The notes below the pieces were generated by a model. The model was not told the DNA's origin. It made no database searches and saw nothing but the letters and a program-made list of their open reading frames with translations. Shown in pieces: positions 44,214 to 54,562 of a stretch of DNA of 64,000 bases. The translations under genes were made by a program, and so were the position numbers. Position 1 is the first letter of the stretch, and each line of letters opens with the position of its first letter. The stretch is from NCBI GenBank assembly GCA_022820665.1, contig JAJEFB010000031.1:248001-312000 (forward strand), read 5' to 3'. The DNA is from Anaerolineae bacterium (GTDB taxonomy: Bacteria; Chloroflexota; Anaerolineae; Aggregatilineales; Phototrophicaceae).

Positions 44214-44289
44214 TGTTCTATTCTCCTTGTTCTGATCGACAATCGCGCAGTATGCTACTGTCAGCGTCGGGTTTCGGCAAGTGCAGGGG

Positions 44290-45291
44290 CTATCTATCGG
44301 GCAATACCAGCGACAATATCTTGTCCGCTGCGGCGGTCGCGGACAGATCGCCTCGCATCACTGCCGCTTCAATCCCCGGCAGCGACTCTCGCACCGAAGG
44401 ATGCGCGTAAAAGCTGTCCCGCAGTCGCGACTCGATGGCGTCTCTCAGCCAGTCTCGCAATTGCGCTTGCCGCCGCGAATCGAAGGCGCCGCTGGCTTTG
44501 GTCCCCGCCACAAACTGCGCGATGACGTCCCAGATCTCGCCGACGCCGGCGCCGGTCATGCCGGAGGCGGTGTGAGCGCGCGTGGTCCAGCCGGCTGTGG
44601 CCGGCGCCAAAAGGCGCAAGGCGCGGTTGAACTCGGCGCGGGCCGCCCCGGCGGCGATCTTGTTGTCGCCGTCGGCTTTGTTGATGACCAGGGCATCGGC
44701 GATTTCGATGACTCCCTTCTTGATGCCCTGCAATTCGTCGCCCGCGCCGGTGATCAGCAGCAACAGGAAAAAATCCACCAGCGAGCGCAGGGTGATTTCG
44801 CTTTGGCCCGTGCCTACTGTCTCCACCACGATCACGTCAAAATCCGCAGCCTCGCAGAGCAGAATGGATTCGCGTGTCTTAGCCCCCACGCCTCCCAGAA
44901 CACCCCCGGTCGGGGAAGGGCGGATGAAAGCGTTCTGCTCGCGCGAGAGACCTTCCATCCGTGTTTTGTCGCCCAGAATGCTGCCTCGGGTCAAGCTGCT
45001 GCTGGGGTCAATGGCCAGCACGGCGACCTTGTGACCGCGCTCGGTGAGAAAGCATCCGAAAGTATCGATGAAAGTGCTCTTCCCCGCGCCGGGGGCGCCG
45101 GTGATGCCGATGCGAATTGACTGACCGGCCAGCGGCAACAATTCCGCCAAGAGCCTTTGCGCCGCTTCGGCGTGCTGTGGAGCCCTGCTTTCGACCAAGG
45201 TGATAGCGCGCGCCAACGCGGCGCGGTCACTCCGTCGCACACCGGCGACGAGGGCTGGGAAATCTATCGGTCTTTGCGGCGCTTGGGTCAT
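44290..45291 (-). CDS. meaB: Methylmalonyl-CoA mutase-associated GTPase MeaB
   Basis: This G-protein chaperone protects and reloads the adenosylcobalamin-dependent mutase. It has the P-loop [15 protein letters not shown] (about 57-71), [22 protein letters not shown] (switch I), [10 protein letters not shown] (switch II) and NKADGD (G4). The length of 333 residues is typical. It is on the same strand as mutA-mutB but separated from them by the oppositely oriented GYD-domain gene, which is an unusual interruption. Confidence 0.95.
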   Translation of the reverse strand: MTQAPQRPIDFPALVAGVRRSDRAALARAITLVESRAPQHAEAAQRLLAELLPLAGQSIRIGITGAPGAGKSTFIDTFGCFLTERGHKVAVLAIDPSSSLTRGSILGDKTRMEGLSREQNAFIRPSPTGGVLGGVGAKTRESILLCEAADFDVIVVETVGTGQSEITLRSLVDFFLLLLITGAGDELQGIKKGVIEIADALVINKADGDNKIAAGAARAEFNRALRLLAPATAGWTTRAHTASGMTGAGVGEIWDVIAQFVAGTKASGAFDSRRQAQLRDWLRDAIESRLRDSFYAHPSVRESLPGIEAAVMRGDLSATAAADKILSLVLPDR

Positions 45292-45408
45292 CGCGATCGT
45301 CGATTGCTTTCGTTAATCATAAAGTATAGACTGAAAATGTCAGCAGCGGCTCGGCATTTGCTTCGGCTGCTCGCGGACATACCGAACGGTTTACGAAAGG
45401 AGAGAGCA

Positions 45409-45732
45409 ATGGCACTTTTCTTATGGCAGTTCGCCTTTACTTCAAAGGCTTGGGAACGGCAGATGGGGGAACACATATCGCCTTTTGATCACCTGGATGA
45501 CAAGGTGGCGGGAGAGTTTGGCGGTACCGTGCATCAATCTTGGTACGCCTTTGGCGAGTACGATGTTATCGCAGTGGTGGAAATGCCGGACAACGAAAGC
45601 ATGGCCGCCTACGTGCTGGCAATGAACGCTTTGGGATATCTCTCCGGTGGCAAAACCACCGTTTTGATGTCCATGGACGAAGGCGGCTCGGCGTTGAAGC
45701 GCGCCGGAGACGCGATGGAACTGCGCTCGTAG
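45409..45732 (+). CDS. GYD-domain protein
   Basis: This is a 107-residue ferredoxin-like alpha/beta protein. ALFLWQFAFTSKAW starts it, GEYDVIAVVEMPD is the family's G-Y-D-type strand (here GEYD), and AYVLAMNALGYLSGGKTTVLMSMDE ends it. The start at 45409 has AAGGAG 6 bases upstream; a longer in-frame extension lacks such a site. The function of GYD proteins is unknown. It is divergent from meaB and convergent with mutB. Confidence 0.88.
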   Translation: MALFLWQFAFTSKAWERQMGEHISPFDHLDDKVAGEFGGTVHQSWYAFGEYDVIAVVEMPDNESMAAYVLAMNALGYLSGGKTTVLMSMDEGGSALKRAGDAMELRS

Positions 45733-45851
45733 CGCGCCTTGAGCGTGTGCCCTTCTTCGAGGGCAACGCTAAGGGGCGGACTTGTTTGAAGCATCATCTT
45801 ACCATAGCGGCGCGCCAGCTAATAGCTGAGCCCTACAAGGTTCATCGTAAA

Positions 45852-45910
45852 GATTGTCGGGACGACCGGCGGTCAGCGTCTACGCGATCTGTCAGGTCGC
45901 CCCGACAATC
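45852..45910. terminator. Bidirectional stem-loop between the GYD gene and mutB
   Basis: Two 16-base arms (GATTGTCGGGACGACC and its near-complement GGTCGCCCCGACAATC, one mismatch) flank a 27-base loop. The right arm touches the mutB stop codon at 45909-45911. The position between convergent genes suits a bidirectional terminator. No T-run follows. Confidence 0.55.
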
Positions 45911-48125
45911 ACCGAAACAGTTTCAGGTTTTGCGGCGATTTCACCCCGATGAAGAGGCGTCCGCTCAATTCCTTCAGCACTTTCCGCGCGGCGACCGGGA
46001 TGACCGTGCCGGGACCAAAAATCGCGGACGCGCCCTTATCATACAAGAATTGGTGATCCCGCGCGGGAATCACCCCGCCGATCACCACCATCATGTCGTC
46101 GCGCCCCAGCTTGCCCAACTCAGCGATTAGTTGTGGCAGCAAGGTCTTGTGGCCGGCAGCCAGCGAACTGATGCCGACGATGTGTACGTCGTTCTCCACC
46201 GCAGCCTTGGCCACCTCGGCCGGTGTTTGGAAGAGCGGCGCGATATCCACGTCAAAGCCCATATCGGCGAAGGCGGTTGCAATTACTTTGGCGCCGCGGT
46301 CGTGACCGTCTTGTCCCATTTTGGCGACCATGATGCGGGGGCGACGCCCTTCGTCCCGCGCGAAGGCATCTGTCATCTGCCGTACCGCGGCGAATTCCCC
46401 GGCGTCGCCGAATTCGCCGCTATACACGCCGGTGACAGAGTGGACCGGCGCTTTGTGCCTGCCCCAGGCTTTTTCCAGCGCCAGCGAGATTTCCCCCGTG
46501 GTCGCCCGCGCTCGCGCCGCTTCGACGGTCAATGTAAGCAAGTTGCCTCCGCCGGTTTCCGCGCAAGCCGTCAGCCCGTTAAGCGCCGAGCGAAGCTTCG
46601 CCTCGTCGCGGTCGCGGCGCAACTCGCGCAGGCGCTTGATTTGCGCCTCCCGCACGGCGCTGTTGTCGACCTCGAGGATTTCGATGGATTCTTCGCGGCT
46701 TGGCCGGTACTTGTTGACGCCAATGACGCTTTCGCTGCCGCTGTCGATTTGCGCTTGACGCCGCGCGGCCGCTTCTTCAATGCGCATCTTGGGGGCGCCG
46801 GTCTCCAAGGCTTTTGCCATGCCGCCCAGCGCTTCAATTTCTTGAATATGCGACCAGGCGCGTTTTGCCAATTCCTGAGTCAAGTTCTCGACCAGGTAAG
46901 ATCCGCCCCAGGGATCGACTACATCGGTGATGCCCGTTTCCTGTTGCAGGAATAGCTGGGTGTTGCGGGCGATGCGCGCGCTGAAATCGGTTGGCAGCGC
47001 CATCGCCTCGTCCAGGGCATTAGTATGCAGCGATTGCGTATGACCGAGGACGGCCGCCATCGCTTCAATGCAGGTGCGAACCACGTTGTTAAAGGGATCC
47101 CGGGCTTGCAGGCTCCAGCCCGAGGTCTGGCAATGTGCCCGCAAAGCCATTGACTTGGGGTTTTGTGGACCAAATGCTTTGACCAGTTTCGCCCACAGCA
47201 AGCGCGCTGCCCGCAGCTTGGCGATCTCCATGAAATAATTCATGCCGATGCCCCAAAAGAAGGACAGGCGCGGGGCAAAGCTATCGATATCCAGCCCGGC
47301 TTGCAAGCCGGCGCGCAGGTATTCCAAGCCGTCCGCCAAGGTATAAGCCAGTTCGATATCGGCGGTGGCGCCCGCTTCCTGGATGTGATAGCCGCTGATG
47401 CTGATGCTGTTGAATTTCGGCATGGATGCCGCCGTGTAGGCGAAGATGTCCGAGATGATCTTCATGGAGGGTGCCGGCGGATAAATGTAGGTGTTGCGCA
47501 CCATATATTCTTTGAGGATGTCGTTCTGAATGGTGCCGGTCAGTCGCCCGGGCGCCACCCCCTGTTCCTCGGCGGTGACGATGTAAAAAGCCAGGATGGG
47601 CAAGACCGCTCCATTCATCGTCATCGAAACTGACATCTGGTCCAGGGGAATGCCGTCAAAGAGGATATTGGTATCGAGTACGCTGTCGATAGCAACGCCG
47701 GCTTTGCCGACATCGCCTTCTACCCGGGGATGGTCGGAATCGTAGCCGCGGTGGGTCGCGAGATCGAAAGCCACCGAAAGGCCCTTTTGTCCGGCGGCCA
47801 GGTTGCGCCGGTAAAAGGCATTGCTCTCTTCGGCTGTGGAGAATCCAGCATATTGGCGAATAGTCCAGGGGCGGACGGCGTACATGGCCGGGTAGGGTCC
47901 GCGCAAAAAAGGCGGAATGCCGGCGACGAATCCGGTGTGGTCGACGCCCTCCAGGTCGGCAGCCGTGTACAGCGCCTTGATATCGATTTCTTCCAGAGTG
48001 CGCCAAACAAGCGCGTCAGCGTCTTCCCCGGTTTGCGACATCACCCCCGCTGTCCAGGCGTCTTTGTCGGCTTCAGCAAAGCGGCGCTCCAGCGGGATCT
48101 TGGTAAAGTCCGGCATGTTGGTCAT
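45909..48125 (-). CDS. mutB: Methylmalonyl-CoA mutase large (catalytic) subunit
   Basis: It rearranges methylmalonyl-CoA to succinyl-CoA with adenosylcobalamin. The TIM barrel (about 1-560) has [38 protein letters not shown] and [20 protein letters not shown]. The C-terminal B12 domain (about 600-738) has the [10 protein letters not shown] motif (D-x-H-x-x-G), whose His binds cobalt, and ISSLAAGH. The length of 738 residues is standard. The start overlaps the mutA stop by 4 bases. With meaB it forms a propionate/odd-chain degradation module. Confidence 0.95.
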   Translation of the reverse strand: MTNMPDFTKIPLERRFAEADKDAWTAGVMSQTGEDADALVWRTLEEIDIKALYTAADLEGVDHTGFVAGIPPFLRGPYPAMYAVRPWTIRQYAGFSTAEESNAFYRRNLAAGQKGLSVAFDLATHRGYDSDHPRVEGDVGKAGVAIDSVLDTNILFDGIPLDQMSVSMTMNGAVLPILAFYIVTAEEQGVAPGRLTGTIQNDILKEYMVRNTYIYPPAPSMKIISDIFAYTAASMPKFNSISISGYHIQEAGATADIELAYTLADGLEYLRAGLQAGLDIDSFAPRLSFFWGIGMNYFMEIAKLRAARLLWAKLVKAFGPQNPKSMALRAHCQTSGWSLQARDPFNNVVRTCIEAMAAVLGHTQSLHTNALDEAMALPTDFSARIARNTQLFLQQETGITDVVDPWGGSYLVENLTQELAKRAWSHIQEIEALGGMAKALETGAPKMRIEEAAARRQAQIDSGSESVIGVNKYRPSREESIEILEVDNSAVREAQIKRLRELRRDRDEAKLRSALNGLTACAETGGGNLLTLTVEAARARATTGEISLALEKAWGRHKAPVHSVTGVYSGEFGDAGEFAAVRQMTDAFARDEGRRPRIMVAKMGQDGHDRGAKVIATAFADMGFDVDIAPLFQTPAEVAKAAVENDVHIVGISSLAAGHKTLLPQLIAELGKLGRDDMMVVIGGVIPARDHQFLYDKGASAIFGPGTVIPVAARKVLKELSGRLFIGVKSPQNLKLFR

Positions 48126-49600
48126 GCTCCGCGTCCCGAAAGCCGCCGCTCGAAGGGTTCCGTCAGATGCAGCGGCTTCAAAGGCTTGACGACGAAAGCA
48201 TTGCGCCCGGCGGCGGTATTCGCCGTTTCCGGCGGCTGTTGAAGGACCGGCGCCGTTTCCTCGGGATTGAGATAGCGATTTACGCCGACCATCACGGTCT
48301 CCCCTTGCGACAGGTCGCGCCTGCGCTGCCGAGCAAGGGCTTCGATACTCGCTTGTATCGCCTCTTCTTGCAAAGCCGCAAGCAGTCCGCCACCCGCTTC
48401 GATGTTTTGGAAGATCTTCCAGGTGGCTTGCGCTAGTTGGTCGGTCAGTTTTTCAATATGCCAAGCGCCGCCGGCCGGATCAATGAGCGCCGTCAAGCGC
48501 AATTCATCTTGCAAGATCAACTGCAGGTTGCGGGCGATCCGCCGCGAAAACGCGTTTGAATCCCCGAGCGGCGCGTCGAAGGGCGGCACGGTGATGCTGT
48601 CGACGCCGGCGATGGCGGCCGCCATCGCCTCGCTGGTCGCGCGCAGGATATTGGTATGGGGATCGAGTCGCGATTTGTTTCGGCTCCCGCATCGGACATG
48701 TAGGTGAATCTTTTGCGCCTCATCGCCGCCGCCAAAGGCGCGCGCCACCTGCGACCACATCATCTTTATCGCGCGCAGTTTCGCGATTTCCATGAAGAAG
48801 TTTTCGCCGATGCTCAAGAAAAAGTGCATCTTTCCGGCGGCTCGACTGACGTCCAGGCGGCGGGAGGTCATCTCGCGAAGATAAGTGACGCCAGTCGACA
48901 GTGCGATTGCCAGCTCCTGCGCGGCGTTAGCGCCGGCGTCGTGATAGACGTCGCTGCGCACAGCGATACATCCAAGCTGCGGTGACCATTCGTTCACTTC
49001 CTTCACATGCCTGACCATCCGCTCGAAGATGTCGCTCGGCGCGGCGCCGGTTAGCGCCAGCCCCCGCAGCGGATCATAGCCGATACAGCCACTCAGGCGC
49101 GCAAGCGTTCCTTCCGAGACAGCGGCGCAAAGCATTTGGTAGGTGTTTAAGGCGCGAGCGTCGTCTGCCAGGAAAAGCGGCACTTGCCCCAGGTCAATAC
49201 CGGAGAGCGCAATCCGCAGATCAGCAATCGTCTCAATGCGCGGGCTTGGGCCGAGAACGACGGCTGTCTGTCCCTCAGCCAGGGCATCATGCAGCGCTAG
49301 ATTGAAGGCCTGCGGGTCGGGGAGATCAAGTTCCTGCGCGATGAGCCAGGGGCGCTCGCGGTAGCCAGCCGCTCGCGTCCCGCGCAGGTAGGGATATTGA
49401 CCCGGAAGACCCGCGCAAGCGGAAATGCCATCGAGATCTTCCGCAGTTGCGACGGGAGACAAATCAATGCCTTCATAGCTGCGCTTGGTCAAGGAATCCA
49501 GCGACCGTCCGCGCAGGGATTTTTCAATCGTCGCGATCCATTCCTCGCGCGACACATCCTCGAATTCGGAAAACAGTCCAGTGCCCGTCGCTGCCGTCAT
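48122..49600 (-). CDS. mutA: Methylmalonyl-CoA mutase small subunit (short form)
   Basis: This is the structural partner of Mut[40 protein letters not shown] and [22 protein letters not shown] follow the barrel domain of the catalytic subunit, and the catalytic features are degenerate, as expected. The length of 492 residues is well below the roughly 620-640 of classical MutA because the C-terminal B12-like domain is absent. This is a known variation in some bacteria and not an obvious truncation, since the end overlaps mutB by 4 bases. Confidence 0.9.
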   Translation of the reverse strand: MTAATGTGLFSEFEDVSREEWIATIEKSLRGRSLDSLTKRSYEGIDLSPVATAEDLDGISACAGLPGQYPYLRGTRAAGYRERPWLIAQELDLPDPQAFNLALHDALAEGQTAVVLGPSPRIETIADLRIALSGIDLGQVPLFLADDARALNTYQMLCAAVSEGTLARLSGCIGYDPLRGLALTGAAPSDIFERMVRHVKEVNEWSPQLGCIAVRSDVYHDAGANAAQELAIALSTGVTYLREMTSRRLDVSRAAGKMHFFLSIGENFFMEIAKLRAIKMMWSQVARAFGGGDEAQKIHLHVRCGSRNKSRLDPHTNILRATSEAMAAAIAGVDSITVPPFDAPLGDSNAFSRRIARNLQLILQDELRLTALIDPAGGAWHIEKLTDQLAQATWKIFQNIEAGGGLLAALQEEAIQASIEALARQRRRDLSQGETVMVGVNRYLNPEETAPVLQQPPETANTAAGRNAFVVKPLKPLHLTEPFERRLSGRGA

Positions 49601-49736
49601 CGTCAGTCATCATCCATCATCGGCTCGAAATGCGGCTCATTATAGCGCCTGAAGCGCGGCTGTGGAATTGCGGCGGGCGCAGACGCTGTCCGGAGCCTGC
49701 GCCCTGCTGTGTCGCTGAGCTTGTTGATGAGCGAAT

Positions 49737-50963
49737 TCACCAAGTTACATGCAAGGCGACGGGACCGCGAAAGGAGATGTTGCGCGTATATTCGATCTTC
49801 TGGTCGGGCAACAGGCGCAAATCAGGCAGTTCCTGCGTCAGCGTCTCCAGCAGGATAGCCATTTCCAGTCTGGCCAGCGGCGCGCCCACGCAATAATGAA
49901 TGCCATAACCGAAAGCGAGATGGTCTTTCAGATTCTCGCGCGCCGGGATGATCGCGTCCGGCTCTGAAAACATCTCCTCGTCGCGATTGGCGGAATTGAG
50001 CATCAAGAGCAGGTTGGCGCCCGACGGAATCTCGACGCCACCGATGACGCTGTCCTGCGCCGCCAGACGACGCCAGGCGCAAACCGAAGGATCGTAGCGC
50101 ATCATCTCTTCGAGGAATTGCGGGATCGTCCCCGGTTGCTCACAGAGCTTTTGCCACAATTCTCGCTGCGACAGGCAGTGCAGCAGCGCGTTGTTGATTT
50201 GCGCCGTGGTGGTCTCGTGGCCGGCGACCAGCAAAGTGATCATGCAACTCGCGATTTCGTTGAGCGTCAGCACCTGGTCGTCGCCGTCGCGCATGCGGAT
50301 CAGATCGCTGGTCAAATCGTCGGCGGGGCGCTCCAGCTTGCCGCGAACCAAGTCGACGACATAATGCCAAAAGGGGATGAGCCGCCCTGTCATCGCGATC
50401 TGCTCATCGGCAGTGGGCTTGCCGTAGTAGAGCTTGATGCGGTTGCCCGCCCAAGCCTTGACTCGCGGCACATCGGCCTCGGGCACGCCCAGAACATGAA
50501 ACAGGACATGAGCCGGGTATTCATAGGTGAGTTCAGCGACGATATCGACCGGCGCCCGCTCGCTGAGGCGCTGGACCGACCGTTCGGCAATCTGGCCGAT
50601 GGCGGGCGCGAAGCTCTTCATGCGGCGCGGCGTGAAGAGCCGATTGACCAGAGCGCGGATGCGACTGTGGCTGGGAGGCACATTGTTGGAGAGCACGGGT
50701 TCCGGGCTGTAGTCGCCCTCTTCCAGCAGCCGCTTCACAGCTTGGGAAAACGGGACGATGGGACTGATGGTGTTGGCGGCGGTGTAGGCGTCGTGATCGC
50801 GGAAGATCGCTTTGACATCGTCGTAGCCCATCACGACCCAGTAATCAATGGCGGGGCTGTAAAAGACAGGCTGCTCCCGCCGCGCGCAAGCCAACAGGGG
50901 AAAGGGGTCGCTCAGATCAAGCGGGTCAAAGTCATCGCTGAAACTGCTGATTGGGCAGCGCAT
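49737..50963 (-). CDS. Cytochrome P450
   Basis: This is a 408-residue soluble heme monooxygenase. It has the I-helix AGHETTTAQINN (about 243), the K-helix ExxR in EEMMRY with the following DPSVCAWRR, and the heme-ligand loop AFGYGIHYCVGAPLARLE (Cys about 353). The fold resembles bacterial class I enzymes such as CYP107/CYP125-like groups. No ferredoxin or ferredoxin reductase gene is nearby, so electrons must come from elsewhere. A palindrome in the upstream gap may be its operator. The substrate is unknown. Confidence 0.93.
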   Translation of the reverse strand: MRCPISSFSDDFDPLDLSDPFPLLACARREQPVFYSPAIDYWVVMGYDDVKAIFRDHDAYTAANTISPIVPFSQAVKRLLEEGDYSPEPVLSNNVPPSHSRIRALVNRLFTPRRMKSFAPAIGQIAERSVQRLSERAPVDIVAELTYEYPAHVLFHVLGVPEADVPRVKAWAGNRIKLYYGKPTADEQIAMTGRLIPFWHYVVDLVRGKLERPADDLTSDLIRMRDGDDQVLTLNEIASCMITLLVAGHETTTAQINNALLHCLSQRELWQKLCEQPGTIPQFLEEMMRYDPSVCAWRRLAAQDSVIGGVEIPSGANLLLMLNSANRDEEMFSEPDAIIPARENLKDHLAFGYGIHYCVGAPLARLEMAILLETLTQELPDLRLLPDQKIEYTRNISFRGPVALHVTW

Positions 50964-51042
50964 ACCTTGGTCTGTCCTCCGCTTCGCTCATTGGACCGCG
51001 CGTATTGCCAGTGCGATATCCGCGCGCTACATGATTAGATTC

Positions 51043-51057
51043 AAAGAACGGTTCTTT
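51043..51057. promoter_or_regulatory. Palindrome AAAGAAC-G-GTTCTTT upstream of the P450 gene
   Basis: A perfect 7+1+7 palindrome lies 80-94 bases upstream of the P450 start. Size and symmetry resemble TetR-family operators. No TetR gene is in the window, so the regulator would be encoded elsewhere. Confidence 0.45.
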
Positions 51058-51145
51058 TACAATACAGATTGACCGCAATTATCCCATAATTAAAATGCCC
51101 GATCCGCAAATATGGGAAAATACCGGTGCATGCGACAACTTTGGG

Positions 51146-51724
51146 CTAGGCGGAGCTTCTCCGCGCCCGCGCCCAGCGACGCACGAAAGCCAGTATCCAT
51201 CGAGCGCCGATGATTATGGTGGCGGCCAGCGCGTTGAAGAGGACATCCACCGGGTCGTAGACGCGGTTGGGCAAAAGCGACTGTATGCCCTCGTCCAGCC
51301 AGCCCAAAAGCACAGATATGACTAATGCGAGGATAGCCGGCGCCGGGACGCGACGGCCGTTTTCCCGACGTTCCAGCAGCGCTTCGTGCACCAGCGCCGC
51401 CACCAAGCTGTACTCAAAAAGGTGGGTGCGTTCCTCGGGCGTCGCCACGCCGATACGCAGCCAGGCCATCACGTAAACAATGACTATGCCGACTCCTACT
51501 GCGAGCTCGGCGCGGCCGGGTCGCGTTCTAACAAACAGGATGGAAATCGTCACCAGCGTCACCAGAGATGCCATGAACATGGCAGCTGTGAGGTCGACGC
51601 GTTCGCGCAGCATGGCGGCTATGGCGGGGGCGTGAGCCAGGGTGGCGTAGATCGCCAGCAGGACGATGAGGAGCGCTGTCCAGAGCCGGCGTTCGCGAGT
51701 GGAACTGAAAAATGAATTCATCAT
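51146..51724 (-). CDS. VanZ-like membrane protein
   Basis: The protein has 192 residues and four to five membrane helices. The family pattern is present: RTHLFEYSLVAALVHEAL (helix with H/E), then LGWLDEGIQSLLPNRVYDPVDVLFNALAA, matching the D-E-x-x-Q...R...D-x-x-N signature of VanZ proteins. VanZ itself confers low-level teicoplanin resistance, but the function of most family members is unknown. It stands alone on the minus strand between the P450 and the toxin-antitoxin pair. Confidence 0.8.
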   Translation of the reverse strand: MMNSFFSSTRERRLWTALLIVLLAIYATLAHAPAIAAMLRERVDLTAAMFMASLVTLVTISILFVRTRPGRAELAVGVGIVIVYVMAWLRIGVATPEERTHLFEYSLVAALVHEALLERRENGRRVPAPAILALVISVLLGWLDEGIQSLLPNRVYDPVDVLFNALAATIIIGARWILAFVRRWARARRSSA

Positions 51725-51830
51725 CGTCCAGACAAAGTATCCAAAAGTCTATGATTGATTACGTAAACCGGGTCAGATAGTTGTCGTCCGGGCGTCTTCG
51801 CGACGATGGGCAAATGCGCATGGATGGTTT

Positions 51831-52175
51831 CTAGCGCCGGGACTCGTCAGCCTCACGCGCTAGCTGTTGGATTTCCTTTATGCTGATATCGACATCTTCG
51901 CTTTTGCTGTAGATTGCGAGCAGCGTCACCGTATCAGCGATCTGCGCGTAGTAAATGACGCGGAAGCCGCCGCTCTTGCCGCGCCGCGCCGCGCGATTGG
52001 GCAGGCGTACCTTGTAGACGGCGAAGCCGACTCTTGGAATTCGCTGTCCAGGTCGCTGGTCGTGTTCGAGTTGGTTAATCAGACCGAGGATTTCATCAGT
52101 TGTTCTGGGATACTTGCGTTCGAGGCGTTCAAGCTTCTTATCAAACAGCGGATGAAAGCTAACCGTGGTGGGCAT
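51831..52175 (-). CDS. RelE/ParE-superfamily toxin
   Basis: The protein has 114 residues. VSFHPLFDKKLERLERKYPR is the typical first helices and strand, VYKVRLPNRAARRGKSGGFRVIYY gives the basic strand with conserved Arg residues, and VTLLAIYSKSEDVDI is the final strand. RelE members cleave ribosome-bound mRNA. The ATG at 52175 lies 17 bases inside the end of the antitoxin gene, the usual coupled arrangement; a start at 52274 would overlap the antitoxin further. It could also be a non-toxic RelE homologue. Confidence 0.82.
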   Translation of the reverse strand: MPTTVSFHPLFDKKLERLERKYPRTTDEILGLINQLEHDQRPGQRIPRVGFAVYKVRLPNRAARRGKSGGFRVIYYAQIADTVTLLAIYSKSEDVDISIKEIQQLAREADESRR

Positions 52176-52365
52176 CGCCGTATATTCTTTTCCGCATTGC
52201 TTCGATTGCCTCTCGCGCCGGTATCCCTTCTTCGCCCGCAATCGCATCACGCAAGGCAATGCGCAAGTCCTCAAGCAGTTCTTCTTTGGTGGGCTCGCGG
52301 TAATCGTCTTCCGCGGCTGCCGGCTGGTCTTTCGTCACAGTCGGGTTGATTTTGTCTGACCTCAT
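52159..52365 (-). CDS. Antitoxin of the RelE-type pair
   Basis: This is a small acidic protein of 68 residues. The N-terminal part is polar and probably disordered (KINPTVTKDQPAAAEDD). EELLEDLRIALRDAIAGEEG and IPAREAIEAMRKRI form two helices like the C-terminal binding region of many RelE/ParE antitoxins. The ATG at 52365 has GGAG 8 bases upstream. No clear DNA-binding fold is seen, so autoregulation is uncertain. Confidence 0.72.
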   Translation of the reverse strand: MRSDKINPTVTKDQPAAAEDDYREPTKEELLEDLRIALRDAIAGEEGIPAREAIEAMRKRIYGDAHHG

Positions 52366-52510
52366 TCGTCGCTCTCCATAACTGAACTCATCACGATTGT
52401 AGCGCAGACAAGCCAGGCTGAGCAAGCGGGGCCATGGCGGCGCTATTCAATTTGACGCGAAATCGGTTATCATTGCCGACACTATCGGAGCATTGAGCCT
52501 GGAGGCAGCG

Positions 52511-53518
52511 ATGACGATCAACCTAGGCATCATTGGCGTCGGGCGCGTTGGGCAACTCCATGCCAATATCCTGACAAGCCGCGTACCAAAAGCCAGGCTG
52601 CTTGTGATAGCCGATATCTTCGCCGAGTCCGCCAAATCCGCCGCGGAGACTTATGGCATTCCCGACTATACGACCGACGCGGACGAGTTAATCAACAGCG
52701 GCGAGCTTGACGCCATCGTGATTTGCTCCTCCACCGATACCCATGTGGGCTACATTGTCGAAGCGGCGGAGGCTCGCAAGCACGTCTTCTGCGAAAAACC
52801 TATCGACCACGATCTGGCCGCCATCGACAGAGCGCTGCGCGCCGTTGACGCAAACGGCGTCAAGCTGCAAGTCGGCTTCAACCGGCGCTTCGACGCGGGC
52901 CATGCGCGGGTCAAGCGAGCGATCGAGAATGGCGAAATCGGGAAACCCCATACGCTGTCGATTACCAGCCGCGATCCCGCCCCGCCGCCGATTGACTACA
53001 TCAAGGTGTCCGGCGGACTGATGATGGATATGATGATTCACGACTTCGATCTCTGCCGTTTTCTGCTGGGCGATGTCGAGGAAATGTACGCCATGGCCGA
53101 TGTCATGGTCGATCCAGCGATCGGCCAAGCCGGCGATGTCGATACCGCGAAGGTGATGCTGCGCTTCGAGAATGGCGCGATCGGCACGATTGAGAACAGC
53201 CGGCAGGCGGTATTCGGTTATGATCAGCGCGTGGAAGTCTTCGGCAGCGGAGGTGAAGCGCGCACCGGCAATGTCCATCCCAATCAGGTGACGATCAGCG
53301 ACGCCAGCAGCGTTCGGCGCGATCTGATCATGCACTTCTTCGTCGAGCGCTATTTCGAAAGTTACGTGGCCGAGATGACCGCCTTTGTTGAAGCCATCGA
53401 CGACGATACCGATGTGCCGGTCAACGGTTATGACGGCCGCGCGCCGGTGGTGATGGCGATGGCGGGACTGCGCTCGCTCCGCGAGAATCGGCCGGTCAAG
53501 CTCAGCGAGTTCGCTTAG
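52511..53518 (+). CDS. iolG: Inositol 2-dehydrogenase (Gfo/Idh/MocA family)
   Basis: It probably oxidises myo-inositol to scyllo-inosose with NAD, the first step of inositol breakdown. The N-terminal Rossmann motif is LGIIGVGRVGQLHAN, followed by FCEKPI with the conserved Lys. The C-terminal catalytic segment is GGLMMDMMIHDFDLCRFLLG (Asp and His). The length is 335 residues. ATG at 52511 has GGAGG 5 bases upstream. It starts the iol operon, 8 bases before iolC, which supports the inositol assignment over other family members. Confidence 0.88.
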   Translation: MTINLGIIGVGRVGQLHANILTSRVPKARLLVIADIFAESAKSAAETYGIPDYTTDADELINSGELDAIVICSSTDTHVGYIVEAAEARKHVFCEKPIDHDLAAIDRALRAVDANGVKLQVGFNRRFDAGHARVKRAIENGEIGKPHTLSITSRDPAPPPIDYIKVSGGLMMDMMIHDFDLCRFLLGDVEEMYAMADVMVDPAIGQAGDVDTAKVMLRFENGAIGTIENSRQAVFGYDQRVEVFGSGGEARTGNVHPNQVTISDASSVRRDLIMHFFVERYFESYVAEMTAFVEAIDDDTDVPVNGYDGRAPVVMAMAGLRSLRENRPVKLSEFA

Positions 53519-53526
53519 GAGGGGTC

Positions 53527-54540
53527 ATGAGCAAGACCTACGATTCCCTGCACATGGGGCGCAGTTCCATCGACCTCTATTCCAATGATATCGGTACGCC
53601 CTTCGCCGAGATTGACAGCTTCGCGGCTTATGTCGGCGGCTCGCCGACCAATATCAGCGTCGGCGGGCGGCGGCTGGGGCTCAAGACCGCCTTGCTGACC
53701 GCAGTCGGCGATGACCCGGTCGGCGACTTCATCTTGCATTTCCTCAAGAACGAAGGCGTGGAAACGCGATTCATCCCGCGCAAGCCGGAGCACCGCACTT
53801 CCGCGGCGGTGCTGGGCATCGAACCGCCGGACAAATTTCCGCTGGTCTTCTATCGTGACAACTGCGCCGATATCAACTTGAGCATCGACGATGTGCTGGC
53901 GGCGCCGGTCCGCGATTGCGGCGTTTTTCAATTCGCCGGCACCAACCTGAGCCTGGAACCGAGCCGCAGCGCCACCATGTTCGCGGCGGAAACGGCGCGG
54001 GCTGCCGGCGCTAAAGTTGTCTTCGATGTCGATTTTCGCCCCGATCAATGGCACGATGTGCGCGCCTTCGGCGTGGTGGCGCGGGGCGTCTTGCGCTCGG
54101 TCGATGTGGTGATCGGTACCGAGGACGAGATCAATGCCGCCATGCTGCGCGACGAATCGCAGATGGAATTGACGCACTCGCAGGTCTCCGATACCAAAGT
54201 CGCGGGAGATACGAGGACAGCTATCGCGACCATGCTGGGGATGGGACCGGAAGCGGTTGTCGAGAAGATCGGCCCGGAAGGCGCGCGGGTGCACCTGCGC
54301 CGCGGCGAGATCATCGACGCGCCGGGTTTCCCGGTCGAGGTGACCAATATCCTGGGAGCGGGCGATGCCTTCGGCGGCGGCTTCATCTACGGCTTGGTCA
54401 ACGATTGGGGCTGGTATAAAGCGGCGCGTTTGGGCAATGCCTGCGGCGCCATCGTCGTCACCGAACACGGCTGCGCCAATTTCATGCCCACCATGCCCGA
54501 GATCGAAAAATTCGTTGCGCCCTACGGCGGGCTGGATTAA
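53527..54540 (+). CDS. iolC: 5-dehydro-2-deoxygluconokinase (PfkB family)
   Basis: It phosphorylates 2-deoxy-5-keto-D-gluconate in the inositol pathway. It has GRSSIDLYSNDIGTPF at the N-terminus, GGSPTNISVGGRRLGL, FDVDFRPDQW, and the anion-hole/catalytic-base motif GAGDAFGGGF near residue 276. The length of 337 residues matches IolC. GGAGG precedes the start. The gene lies directly after iolG. Confidence 0.93.
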   Translation: MSKTYDSLHMGRSSIDLYSNDIGTPFAEIDSFAAYVGGSPTNISVGGRRLGLKTALLTAVGDDPVGDFILHFLKNEGVETRFIPRKPEHRTSAAVLGIEPPDKFPLVFYRDNCADINLSIDDVLAAPVRDCGVFQFAGTNLSLEPSRSATMFAAETARAAGAKVVFDVDFRPDQWHDVRAFGVVARGVLRSVDVVIGTEDEINAAMLRDESQMELTHSQVSDTKVAGDTRTAIATMLGMGPEAVVEKIGPEGARVHLRRGEIIDAPGFPVEVTNILGAGDAFGGGFIYGLVNDWGWYKAARLGNACGAIVVTEHGCANFMPTMPEIEKFVAPYGGLD

Positions 54541-54562
54541 TTCCTAAGGATTGAGAAAAAGC

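Noticed and set aside
51069..51096. TTGACC-N16-TAAAAT on the plus strand as a promoter
   Set aside because: No plus-strand gene follows until 52511; the next genes are on the minus strand. It may be chance in an A/T-rich gap.
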